From NCBI GenBank assembly GCA_947650285.1, contig CANTFL010000980.1, positions 62,001-126,000 of the forward strand: a stretch of DNA of 64,000 bases. The letters are read 5' to 3'. Under the pieces are notes generated by a model. The model searched no databases. It was not told where the DNA came from and saw only the letters and a program-made list of their open reading frames with translations. Position numbers and translations under genes: made by a program. Below are positions 1-8,879 of this stretch, piece after piece (within the stretch, counting starts at the first letter, position 1; each line of letters starts with the position of its first letter). The DNA comes from Hyaloperonospora brassicae. Lineage: Eukaryota; Oomycota; Peronosporomycetes; Peronosporales; Peronosporaceae.

Positions 1-50
1 AAGGGATCGCGGCACGCAGGTGCGGATGGCGCGAGTGCGACGGGGAACCG

Positions 51-155
51 TGTCGGTCCACCGAGGGGGTTCGTGTTGGCCGCCCGAGGGGGTTCGTGTC
101 GGTCGACCGAGGGGGTTCGTGTCGGTCGACCGAGGGGGTTCGTGTTGGCCGCCCG
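51..155. repeat. 23-bp tandem repeat, about 4.5 copies
   Basis: Four consecutive 23-base units start at 51, 74, 97 and 120, and a partial fifth starts at 143. Each unit carries the constant core CCGAGGGGGTTCG. The unit heads alternate between TGTCGGTC and TGTTGGCC. The array ends about 190 bases before the start codon of the zinc-finger gene, so it lies in that gene's promoter region or in the 3' end of an upstream gene outside the window. Confidence 0.85.
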
Positions 156-341
156 GCTGGTGATGAAAGGCAGGACGGTCTGCCGTGCGGTTCGGACCGG
201 TCCGGAGCCGCTCGCTCGTGTTTTGAACCAGTCGCCTGCTGTCGTGAGGAGGCACTTCATTGCCCAAGAACGAGGAAGCCGAGTCAGACGACGAGTGGGT
301 ACACGACGTAGCAGCGGGAAAGAAGCGCACTGAGCGGCAAG

Positions 342-732
342 ATGGGCGGCAAGGCCAAGTTCAAAAAGCACACGGCGGCCGACCTCGAGCGTCGGCAGAA
401 ACAGGTGAACAAAGGCGGCGGCAAGACGGGGGCCGCGACGCGGGCGGTGGCGAAGCTCAACTTTACGTGCGACATTTGCATGGTATGTCTGTCGTATGAG
501 CGAGCGAGAGAGGGGAACGACACAATTGTTGGGACTGTGCCACTCACTTGTGCTGTGTATGGCAATGAATGACCAGAGCGCGTCCCCCGACATCAAGTCG
601 TACGAGTTGCACTATACGAGCAAACACCCCAAGACCACGTTCGACCGCGAGGCGATGGTCCGGAAAGCAGAGGCGCTGCGAGACTCGCAGCAGGACCACT
701 CTGCCAATGGCTCACATCACAAGAAGAAGTGA
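342..732 (+). CDS. ZNF706/At2g23090-like small zinc-finger protein, two exons
   Basis: The protein is a 98-residue basic protein with a lysine/glycine-rich N terminus (MGGKAKFKKHTAADLERRQK) like that of the 4F5/ZNF706 group, followed by one C2H2 finger. The gene is split by a 94-base intron at 483-576 (donor GTATGT, acceptor CAG, phase 0). Exons are 342-482 and 577-732. Splicing joins CDICM to SASPDIKSYELHYTSKHPKT, which restores the C-x2-C ... H-x5-H spacing and the SKHPKT ending typical of ZNF706-like proteins; this supports the intron. The C terminus ends in HHKKK. Family members are small, poorly characterised proteins, so a nucleic-acid-binding role is an inference. The unspliced frame is broken, so this is not a single-exon gene. 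Confidence 0.85.
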
Positions 733-1342
733 GCAAGTGCGAGCAGTTCTCGCGGAAGCAGCGACGACGGGCCCCGGGCAACGGAACTGGTCGACTGGTT
801 GGCTGGCTGCAGTACCAGACAGTCGCTGTTGTTGTTGTCGTCGTCTGGACACGCAGAGTCTGTCTGCCTCTGTGCGTCCTGTGACGCAGTCGACGTGCAG
901 GTGGTAGCAGCTTTTGCATCGATGGACTGAGGCGGATGTGCGACGACTTCTTATCGAGCCCCCGTTACGATGCACTGTAGATGTAGTCGCTTGTGTGTGT
1001 CGCTCGACATGGCGGCTGGAGGAGAGGGGGGTGGGTGGGTACCACACGAAGAGGGAGAGGAGGGGACGCTGCTGGACCAGTTGTCGTTGGTTGTCAACCG
1101 ACGCGATCAATAAACATCCATAAACATATCTGCTCACACGGAAGAAGGAATATAACAACCAAAAGAGCGTCACGGCCCACATTATGCCACGCCAGAGGTG
1201 CGTCGTTTTGACGCAAGCGCTCGTAAATACGCCCTCCACCACTCCTCGCGCCCCCCCCACCCACTCACCCAAAAGGCATACAGTCGTCGAAAGCCCCTCG
1301 TTCCCTCCTTAAGTACGCACCGACCCCATCAAGACACCAAAC
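733..1342. other. Intergenic: 3' flank and ATP synthase delta promoter
   Basis: No gene was recognised. The stretch holds the 3' flank of the zinc-finger gene, including an AATAAA-like AT-rich patch near 1110-1130, and the promoter of the downstream ATP synthase gene. Long reading frames here on the minus strand have no recognisable protein features. Confidence 0.6.
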
Positions 1343-1846
1343 ATGCTGTCGACCGCTGCCCGCGCGCTCCACACGTCGGCCCGTCGCTCCGCTGCTGCCA
1401 CCGACGCCGCATCTGCGGCTGCTGCTGCTGCGACCAAAGTGACGCTCAACCTCACGACGCCGCACCAGGCCTTCTACAAGGACGCGCAAGTCGACCTCGT
1501 GCAGATCCCCGGCGTCGTGGGCGAGTACGGCGTGACGGCCGGCCACACGCCCGTGCTGGCGCAGCTCAAGCCCGGCGTGATCAAAGTGCACGTGGAGCGC
1601 GAGAAGGACGTGCACAGCTTCTTCACGGCCGGCGGCTTTGCGCTCACGCACGCCAACTCGGTCACGGACATTGCGTGCGTGGAGCTCGTGAAAGTGGACG
1701 ACATTGACGCCGAGGCGGCGCACGCGGGACTGGCCACGTACCAGGCGCAGCTCGCGGCGGCGGCCGACGGCTCGCAGGAGAAACTCGACGCGCAGATTGG
1801 CCTCGACACGCACGCGGCTATGGTCGCGGCCGTCGCGAGCCAGTAG
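1343..1846 (+). CDS. Mitochondrial F1F0 ATP synthase delta subunit (bacterial epsilon homologue)
   Basis: The protein has 167 residues, the usual length for this subunit, in a single exon. It forms part of the central stalk of the mitochondrial F1 sector and couples proton flow to ATP synthesis. Residues 1 to about 30 are rich in Ala, Ser and Arg with no acidic residue apart from one Asp, as expected of a mitochondrial presequence. The beta-sandwich domain follows, with the characteristic stretches VDLVQIPGVVGEYGVTAGHTP and a hydrophobic run through KPGVIKVHV. The C terminus (AGLATYQAQLAAAADG onward) is the short helical hairpin. The start is the first ATG after an AC-rich leader. Context gives no partner gene. 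Identification is firm; the nuclear gene name differs between lineages. Confidence 0.93.
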   Translation: MLSTAARALHTSARRSAAATDAASAAAAAATKVTLNLTTPHQAFYKDAQVDLVQIPGVVGEYGVTAGHTPVLAQLKPGVIKVHVEREKDVHSFFTAGGFALTHANSVTDIACVELVKVDDIDAEAAHAGLATYQAQLAAAADGSQEKLDAQIGLDTHAAMVAAVASQ

Positions 1847-2574
1847 ACCGAGAGGCCGTATGGACCTACTTCACTGGGGTCGTAGCTTTTAAGCTCGAGT
1901 CAAGTTGTTTCTTGCCGCGTCCGTCGTTGGTAGGCGCGGGCACTTGAAGGTCTCTGTGTTGCTCGTCTTGCACTGTCGTGTCGTGTCTTTCTTCTGCTCT
2001 CTTGGGTGTGTCGGCTTTGGATTGACCCCTGTTTGTGTCGTGACGAGCTCGAGCGATCGCGCCTCGATCTGCCTCCTCCTGCTGGTACAAGAAGAGGTGT
2101 CGGTGATTGGGGCGACACCAGTGGGGACCAGAAGGTCGTGCGCAGAGCTGTTGCAGACGCTGGCAGCACGCCATGTCCACACATAGCGCTCTTTTGCACG
2201 GTAGTAAATGGGCTGTGAGACGAACTTCATTGGCGTCAGCTGAGACTGCGTGCAGGCAGGTACGGAACGCATTATGCTGCGTGTGTGACCAGGATGAGAG
2301 CCCCCGCCACTTTGGTCTCGACTGAGTCGGATGGACTGGTGCACTGCTGATGAGTGCAGTTGAAGCTGCTCCCACTCAACTGACGTAGACGGCTTGTCGC
2401 ACTGACTCACTGCTGCTGCACCAAAGTGGTAATTGATGCAAGTGCTGAGAACTCCACGCAAAGAACATGATGTGGTGGTGTTTATCAGCAGTTATTCTAC
2501 ATGTACAGTACAGGGACGCAGGCAGTCGCGGCAGTCATGACAGCAAGTGACAGAATGGCATTGTGCATCTCTAG
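1847..2574. other. Intergenic, nothing recognised
   Basis: The stretch separates the convergent 3' ends of the ATP synthase gene and the HAD-like gene. Several open frames of 60-190 codons exist on both strands, but they overlap each other and show no domain or family resemblance. Confidence 0.5.
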
Positions 2575-2857
2575 CTACCAGCGCAACACGCGGACACTAT
2601 CGCTAGCATCGTCGTCCGTGTCCTCCTCAAGGATCTTTCTCTGATGTCGTCCACGCGTTCTTCTCCGCTGTTCCGCTTGCATTGGCCTTCTCTTGTGACA
2701 ACGTCTAGGTTGAGCTCTCCCTGGAAACGTATATGAGCCGACGACGTACTTTACATTATTCCTACAGTTTCCAAGCAGCAGCCGACCATCCGGTAGCCAC
2801 GTGCAGCCGTCGTCTATCTCCATCCAGCGAGACACGTCAATGGCATTCTCGAGGTCA
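2575..2857 (-). other. Open frame just past the HAD gene stop; possible frameshifted C terminus
   Basis: Immediately past the HAD stop, the +1-shifted minus frame is open for about 95 codons. It encodes a segment with coding-like composition (AIDDLENAIDVSRW near its start) and an acidic end (EEDTDDDASD). No GT-AG intron that would join it to the HAD protein was found. It may be the original C terminus, cut off by a one-base indel or sequencing error, or chance. Confidence 0.25.
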
Positions 2858-3712
2858 TCAATCGCTGCTGTTGAGCATTTCCCATGTAATTTGCAAGTCC
2901 AGGTCTCCCTCGTGCGTGCACAAGTGCTCCATGTTGGCATGAATGAGCTCCACCTCGAGCTGCAAGTCGCTAATCTTCGGGTATGCAATGAACTTCATCG
3001 ACTTGCCATGACACGCGTCCATAGCCTGCATCTTGACGTTAATCAGCGCCTCGCGCTCGGTAGGGCCGTCGCCGAGCGAGATGACATGCCGCGGAATTCC
3101 AGCCGAGTCTTCTTCGTTGTACGACTCCCACACTGGAAACACCTCATTGTTGAACGCCTCCACTTTCCATCGGCGCGGACAGTCTGGGTACAAATACTCG
3201 TACGTCGAGCGCGCTGAGACAACTTTGATCCGCGTGTCGAAGAACGGCACAAGGCGCGGCATAAAGAGCGACGCCGAGAGCTCCACCCATCCAGTCTCAG
3301 CTGCTGTCACAATGACCACGCGGCCATACGACAGCGCGGTCTCCAGGAGCTGCACGACCGACTCTTCCAGCTCCTTTAGCTCGGCTTGCACGTCGTCCGG
3401 GATCTCTGGCTCTTCGTTAATGTACTTGGGGCAAAGCCCGTGCTTGGCAATCGCTGACGACGCCATGAGCGTATCGTCTACAAGATGGACGAAACAAAAT
3501 GTGCATACATCAAGCAAGAGCGTGAGACGACCCGTGGCGATAGCAACGATTCGATCGAGAGATAGCAGCGTACCCCAATCAAAGAGAATAACCACGTCCT
3601 CCGGATCGTGCTTGCTACTGCGCGGGCTCACGACGTCATAACTGTCGAGCGGAAGACTGCTACGACAGTCCTCGATACACACGTCTCCACTGACGTTCGT
3701 ATTCGGCGCCAT
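2858..3712 (-). CDS. HAD-fold protein, two exons
   Basis: The protein has 252 residues and belongs to the haloacid-dehalogenase fold. A 96-base intron at 3478-3573 (GTACGC ... TAG on the minus strand, phase 1) must be removed. Exons are 3712-3574 and 3477-2858. Splicing creates VILFDWDDTLMASS, the motif I DxDxT with its nucleophilic Asp. VVIVTAAE provides the motif II Thr, RRWKVEAF gives a motif III Lys, and SLGDGPTE gives the motif IV acidic residue. The start was set at MAPNTNV (3712); the frame remains open upstream to 3874, but that part is low-complexity. The substrate is unknown; phosphatase-like activity is inferred from the fold. The protein stops at 2858, but another minus frame stays open to 2575 (see findings). 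Confidence 0.75.
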   Translation of the reverse strand: MAPNTNVSGDVCIEDCRSSLPLDSYDVVSPRSSKHDPEDVVILFDWGTLLSLDRIVAIATGRLTLLLDVCTFCFVHLVDDTLMASSAIAKHGLCPKYINEEPEIPDDVQAELKELEESVVQLLETALSYGRVVIVTAAETGWVELSASLFMPRLVPFFDTRIKVVSARSTYEYLYPDCPRRWKVEAFNNEVFPVWESYNEEDSAGIPRHVISLGDGPTEREALINVKMQAMDACHGKSMKFIAYPKISDLQLEVELIHANMEHLCTHEGDLDLQITWEMLNSSD

Positions 3713-4313
3713 CCAGACTGCCGATCGAAAGTGTGAGCTGTACAACAACGAGCACTGACACGTCACCCCGTTTCTCTTCCAAGTGGTAGAGTGACTGTTA
3801 CCGACACGATCGAAACGAGCTACAGACACGACAAGCGTAGTTAGAATCACGCGCACACACACACACGCACACATACGAGTTCAATTGCACCTGCTGCTAC
3901 GGCTATTTGACTATGGCTATTCTACTCGGAGCTCAAGCGAGTCGAGACGCACATAGGTACGTACGTTCGTTCGTTCGTTCGTTGGTTGGGTCGGTGCAAA
4001 GAGCAGGAGTGGGCAAGTAGGCGAGTGTGCGGGCAAACGTCAGCAGCGCCTGCTCCCGCGCGCGTTTCCAAACCAGAACTGACTACCAATCCGGACAGCT
4101 CCAGTGACTTGTCTGACTTGACTCGATGAGACAAGCGCGTTCGAGGGTTGCGAGTATCTCAGCCAATGAACCGAGTCGAACGAGAGGTGGCCTCAACCAA
4201 TGAGAGACGTGGGGGTCGTGTCATGAAACCGGCTCTCTTTCAGGCCACCTCCTCGCAGTCGCACGTGCAGCAGCAACAGCGGACCGCGTGACTCGTTTTG
4301 TCCAGAGACGAAC
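3713..4313. other. Intergenic with simple repeats
   Basis: The stretch contains a short CA-type repeat near 3852-3876 and a GTTC/GTTG tetranucleotide run near 3962-3988. Two CCAAT-type boxes lie at about 4163 and 4197, facing the small reading frame at 4314. Confidence 0.5.
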
Positions 4314-4484
4314 ATGGACAGCACCACCTTTTTGTCCTTTGTCGTGCTACTGCTACTCCTACTACTCTACTCCCTGCACTGCATGCTGCAACGACGTGCG
4401 GTGGCGAGATGCAACGACTCGGTCTTGACCGGCAACTTGCGATGCGACACTGAGTTCGACATGAAGTTTAGCGTTTTGGAGTGA
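4314..4484 (+). CDS. Hypothetical 56-residue protein with an N-terminal hydrophobic segment
   Basis: A short frame begins with ATG at 4314. Residues 5-19 (TFLSFVVLLLLLLLY) form a strong hydrophobic helix, consistent with a signal anchor or signal peptide, followed by a cysteine-containing hydrophilic tail (MLQRRAVARC...). Two CCAAT-like boxes lie upstream. No family is recognised. It could equally be a chance frame or the first exon of a longer gene. Confidence 0.3.
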   Translation: MDSTTFLSFVVLLLLLLLYSLHCMLQRRAVARCNDSVLTGNLRCDTEFDMKFSVLE

Positions 4485-6750
4485 AACCCTCCGAAACGAT
4501 GACCAGTTTTTTCTTTTCGTGCAAGTCGCCTCCTCACTGCGTAGGGCCTCATCATTCACTGAACGCACTCGTCCCGTTGTGCACGGGCTAACGCAGCGGG
4601 AGCAGTGCACATGCTTCGAGGTGTGCTGGAAGAGCTTGAACACAGACATGCGGTCTCCGTGACATTCGTCCATGTGCCCCGCTTTCGCCCACGACGGACG
4701 GGCGCCTTCTCTCTGTCCCCGCAATAGGCTGTGTCGGACTGCTAAACTTATCTGTCGTACGGAGCTTTGCCATGCCGACGGCCCCTGCCAGCTGGATACA
4801 GTCGGTTCCAACGACGCGCGACAGCGCGAACTTCAATTCGGGTGAGTGAAACGTACGACGCATTTTAGTGCAAACATGTGCAGTGACTGCGGACCAGACA
4901 CATCAAACTTTGTCATGCTGCTCTGGACGGAATAGACGCGAGCCGTCGCGTTCGCTCGCTCGATACTTGCAACCATCTGCCCTGGTCCTATCATAACTAA
5001 CGCATGAGCGAGCGAGCGGTCGGCGCCTCTGCATTGTGCCAGCCACCGCTCGATCCCGTGATTGGTAAGACACACCACGTTGTTTTTGTCACGACGGGCT
5101 CGACACCTTCCAGAGTAGCGCTGAGCATTCGAGCGCACACGGACGTAGAAACGGGGTTCGCCGACAACGTACTTTGTCGGTCTGGGTGCACAGTCCGTCA
5201 GTCCGTCGCTGCCAAACTGATCCTTGCGCGACTCGCTCGAAGCAGTGTCGCAACGCACCTTTCTGTCTCTGCACGGCAACACGCCCACTTGTGCATCAAA
5301 GCTGCACCTTCTGCACTACAGCCGGAAGTAATGATGACGCTCCCAGTCCGGCACGTGCTCACCGAATGTTGCGTTGTACTCGGTCGACGCCACACAGACG
5401 CGAGCGTGTCGCACGTTGCAGTATCGCCGATTACGGCTGTCACGCCGCGTGAAACGGCTCAGGTGACACTCGTGTCGTCGAAACGTCCAGACGTGTCTCA
5501 CCGACTCGCTCCATACATTATCGACGGCTTCTGACAAGCTGAGAGTCTCGACTGAGGGAACCGCCTTCGGACGTCAATTGCAGCGCAAGTGCCCGCACGT
5601 TCGCTTCGATGCAACGATCTCGCGCGGTTGGCGCCCTCGTCACGGATAGCTCTAGTGCAGCGACAAATTCTGCTCGCGACGTTTGTCGCGCGCACGATTG
5701 TCCCCGTCACGTGTCATTCGTACATGGCTAGTACGATCGTGTCGGAAGAGGATGTACGTGTGAGTGGAAGGCCTCCAGTACAGCAGTGGAGATGATGATG
5801 CACATGCCGGCGTCCCAGCACAGCTATGGGGAAGACGGCACACGCATTCGAGTAGAAAAGAGAACCAGAAAGTGTTCCTTCTTTTGTCGAGTAGAAGCAC
5901 ATCATGCGCCCAGAAAGAAGAGCGGGGACAGGACGGCACGCAGCGTTGTCGATCGGGGGAAGTCGAGTCGAACTAAACGAACAGCGGCCAAATTCACGTA
6001 TGCTCTCTGTCCTTCACGCATATGCCAACGTGCGCCCGCGACGTGGACGAATGTCGCGAGCAGATCTCTATTTGAATCTGAGTCCCGGAAAAACATCCAG
6101 GATGACAGACAGGAATGGTGTTAAAACTGCGATATGCAGACGCTTCGTGGGGTGTACAAGAAGACTCGACATGCCCACGTTTGTTTACGGGCATTCCAAT
6201 CAGCGTGCCGGATCAGGGCTTGCTCGCAAGTAAAGGCGCTGTCACAAACGAGCGATTTTGTTGTTGAATTGGGAAAGACTGCGTGCGCTTGTGCCGCTCA
6301 TTTGCTTGCGAGTCGACAGTTACCAATGCAGATCGTGCTGATGCAGCACACTCAGTCTGCGCGACGTGTAAGGGAGTAGCAATAGCGCTGGCCCAGCGTG
6401 TACGACTGTAGTTCGACAAGATGGTTGAGGCTGATCTTGTTGAGCTACGCTGGGTGTTTCAGCCTTTTGGTAAACACTGACATGTCGCTTACATGTGGCT
6501 AACGCAGCGAACGACCTTCTGTTTGTCGACGCTGTGGTAAAGTCCAAGTCAGATGGCTTCTGTTTGCAGCTCTGCAAGCGCTGTACGCCTTCGAAGACAG
6601 CTGACGACGCAACGCTGCAATAGCACGACAGCTATCTGCTACAACAATCACCAGTAGAAGACAAACAGAAGCCACAACCAACTCGGTTGAAGTGACAGAG
6701 TACGTGCGGCAGCGACCTCCGTACAGCAGTGATTAGTGCTTCGTGTCATG
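4485..6750. other. Gene-free stretch flanking element 1
   Basis: Open frames of 60-176 codons occur on both strands, the longest at 5004-5534 on the plus strand. None shows a recognisable domain, a signal peptide or a credible splice partner. I see no LTR, terminal repeat or tandem array here. Confidence 0.45.
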
Positions 6751-6755
6751 TCGAT

Positions 6756-7145
6756 TGTAACGGGGCACACCCTTGCGTAACTTAACGCAAGGGATTTGGG
6801 TGCCCCGACGGACGTACACGTGGCGAGCGAGGAAGCGTAGGTAGGGTAAAAGTAGAACTGTTATATTAATAAATTAAGTCTTTAAACTACTGTCTCTTCG
6901 TTTGACTTAATTCAATTATACTAATATAACTGCATGTATGGTGACGTCTCGTCACCACTCATTGCGCGCGTCTTGCGGTGATTGGTGGGTTGATATCATC
7001 ACGATATCAACCAATGAACAGACCCTTTGGTCGACCCTTCAATATCACCACTTTGGTGATATTGTTTTAAAGAATATCCATCTTTATATTCTTTATTGTC
7101 ACTTTCCTTAAGTGACAATATCATGTAACGGGCTGCCCCGTTACA
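6756..7145 (-). repeat. Element 1 LTR (3' LTR in element sense)
   Basis: The LTR is 390 bp, with TGTAACGGG at one end and CCCGTTACA at the other. It is built from nested inverted repeats. These include GGTTGATATC/GATATCAACC (6988-6997/7003-7012), a GGGGCAC...GTGCCCC pair near the first end, and ATTGTCACTT/AAGTGACAAT near the last end. The box CATTGCGCGCGTC at 6960-6972 is shared with element 2 and with the solo LTR. Confidence 0.96.
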
Positions 7146-7157
7146 TCACCCCCCCTT
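7146..7157 (-). other. Element 1 polypurine tract
   Basis: In element sense the bases AAGGGGGGGTGA directly abut the 3' LTR. Such a purine run primes plus-strand DNA synthesis in LTR elements. Its position fixes the element's minus orientation independently of the coding frames. Confidence 0.85.
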
Positions 7158-7275
7158 AACTGATAGTCACCGTGTGACTATCGAAATATGGAGGCCACCC
7201 GTTGGCCACCATTGGGACAGGGAGCACTTGTTTGGTCCGTTCCACTCACTTTCCGCTTGACCTCGCATAGGTAAC

Positions 7276-8879
7276 ATGTCTATGCGAGGTGACTCAAGAC
7301 CCACACAGCCTGGTGCTGTGCAAGCCTCTGCGGCAGACGCTTCGTCGTCTGCCGCCCCTTCTTCGCCTGCAGCAACAGGTGCTGCAGGTGCACGCGGTAT
7401 CACGCCGCGTGCGCACGATGACCCCGATGTGGAGGTCATCTACTCTGGCGAGTCAGACGTGTCTGACTCGGGCAATGCTCCAGAGGCGTCTCGCTCACCG
7501 GCGACGCCTCAGTATTCGCCAAGGCCACTGCCGGACGTACGGACTCGTGACATGCGTCACAGTCTGTTCGGCAGTGATGATGAGTCAGATGATGAGTATG
7601 ATTGCTCATCACCGCGATCAACTCGTGCTCCTTCGCACGAGCGACTTGACGATGGTGCAAGCCATCGTCATACTGACAACCGTGGTACCGACAAGGGTAC
7701 CACTGTGAAGCGTGATGAGTTGAAGCCGTGGCGTTTGCCCGAACAACTCATCAATAGCCTGTCTCACGAGACAGGCCAACACCATCGAATACCCTTATTC
7801 GATGCGACTGAGCTTCACGGCTTGGATCCCAGCGCGAAGAACTTTCGCGCTGAAGAAGACTTTTATCTCGATGTCTTCCTTAGACATCGATGGTACAATA
7901 GCAACCAAAAGCGTGACAAAACATCGCTTTTGGCTGCGTGGAACGCGTTCGTCCAAAACGTAAAGAATTTTGGACGAGAAGGGTGGCTCAAGAAACTTGA
8001 GGCAACACGCCTCAGGTTCGAACGGCGAACGCCAACCGGTGCAAGGTACCGGTTGCATTGTTTATCGAGTGAGGCAGGCATTCCTTGCCTCACATGGGGA
8101 GACCCTTGTGCGAGTTGTGTTGACAACTCGCAGCGTGCACATAGGGATGTGTACTCCCTAAATTCGCCCTGGGGAAGGGCACATCTCTCGGAGGAGATGC
8201 GTGACGCGATTGCAAACTTGCAATCCGTCTACAAGCGCCTAGGGCGCGTGTTTACCGATGGGCCACAGGACTCATCGGATGGGTCTCGTCATACTGGCGG
8301 ACGAGACCTTCAACATCCATCAACAGCTGAGAGCGGGGCTCCCAGCTGTTCCAAGAGGGTGGATACCCCCGCCACTGGACGAGGTAGCTCGTCCTTGATC
8401 CTGAATCGTCACGGTGATTCAAGATACGCTCCACTAGAAAGCGTTGATCACCGTGAGCATCCACCAAAGGATGTGGTGGAGGAGGAAAGACCTCCTCCAG
8501 AACCCCAGGCCCACCATCTCGACCCTTACGAGATGGATCGCGCAATCGATGAATTGCGCGATGACTTGAAGCACGAGCGCGACCGACGCTACGCTTTGAC
8601 CGACACCGTGCGGAAGAACCGCAAGGATCACGAGGCTGATCGGGCGAGGGATCGCGCCGATTATGCCACGGCGCAGCTTCAGGTCGAGCGGGATGTCCGC
8701 TCCTTTTCGGCGAGCTGGCGACAGCTCGCGGAGAGATAACTCGGTTGAATACCGAGGTATCATATCTGCGCGACCAGACGGATCGTCTGGAGCGCGAACG
8801 CAAGAACTTGATGGATGTTCTTGAACGTGGGGGCTATCTTCATCGGAAGAAGAAGGCTCGTACTGACAGTACGACCTAA
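7276..8879 (+). CDS. Element 1 antisense ORF: cysteine-cluster and coiled-coil protein (one frame break)
   Basis: This ORF runs opposite to gag-pol. It starts MSMRGDS, 131 bases inside the LTR. The first frame runs to a stop at 8739. Protein alignment with element 2 shows that the true reading switches near 8700 (next to CTCCTTTTCGG) into the frame ending at 8879, giving about 534 residues. Regions: an Ser/Ala/acidic N terminus (1-145); a Trp- and Arg-rich centre; a cysteine cluster C262, C271, C277, C280 ([14 protein letters not shown]); and a charged, coiled-coil-like C terminus from about 415, ending in [10 protein letters not shown]. No family is recognised. Both copies keep the frame and length, so selection in the past is likely. 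Expression would need an antisense promoter in or near the LTR. Bases 8252-8739 are coding on both strands. Confidence 0.7.

Noticed and set aside
712..1272. 186-codon minus-strand frame upstream of the ATP synthase gene
   Set aside because: It covers the intron-less promoter region, overlaps the end of the zinc-finger gene and has no recognisable domain.
2858..3874. A single 338-residue protein on the minus strand
   Set aside because: Reading straight through puts a non-coding insert between DW and DDTL. Removing a 96-base GT-AG intron restores the HAD motif, and the N-terminal 54 residues are low-complexity leader.
7289..7708. Second long plus-strand frame inside the element 1 antisense ORF
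   Set aside because: It is a shadow of the 7276 frame; the 7276 frame is the one kept in element 2 with protein-level similarity and the cysteine cluster.
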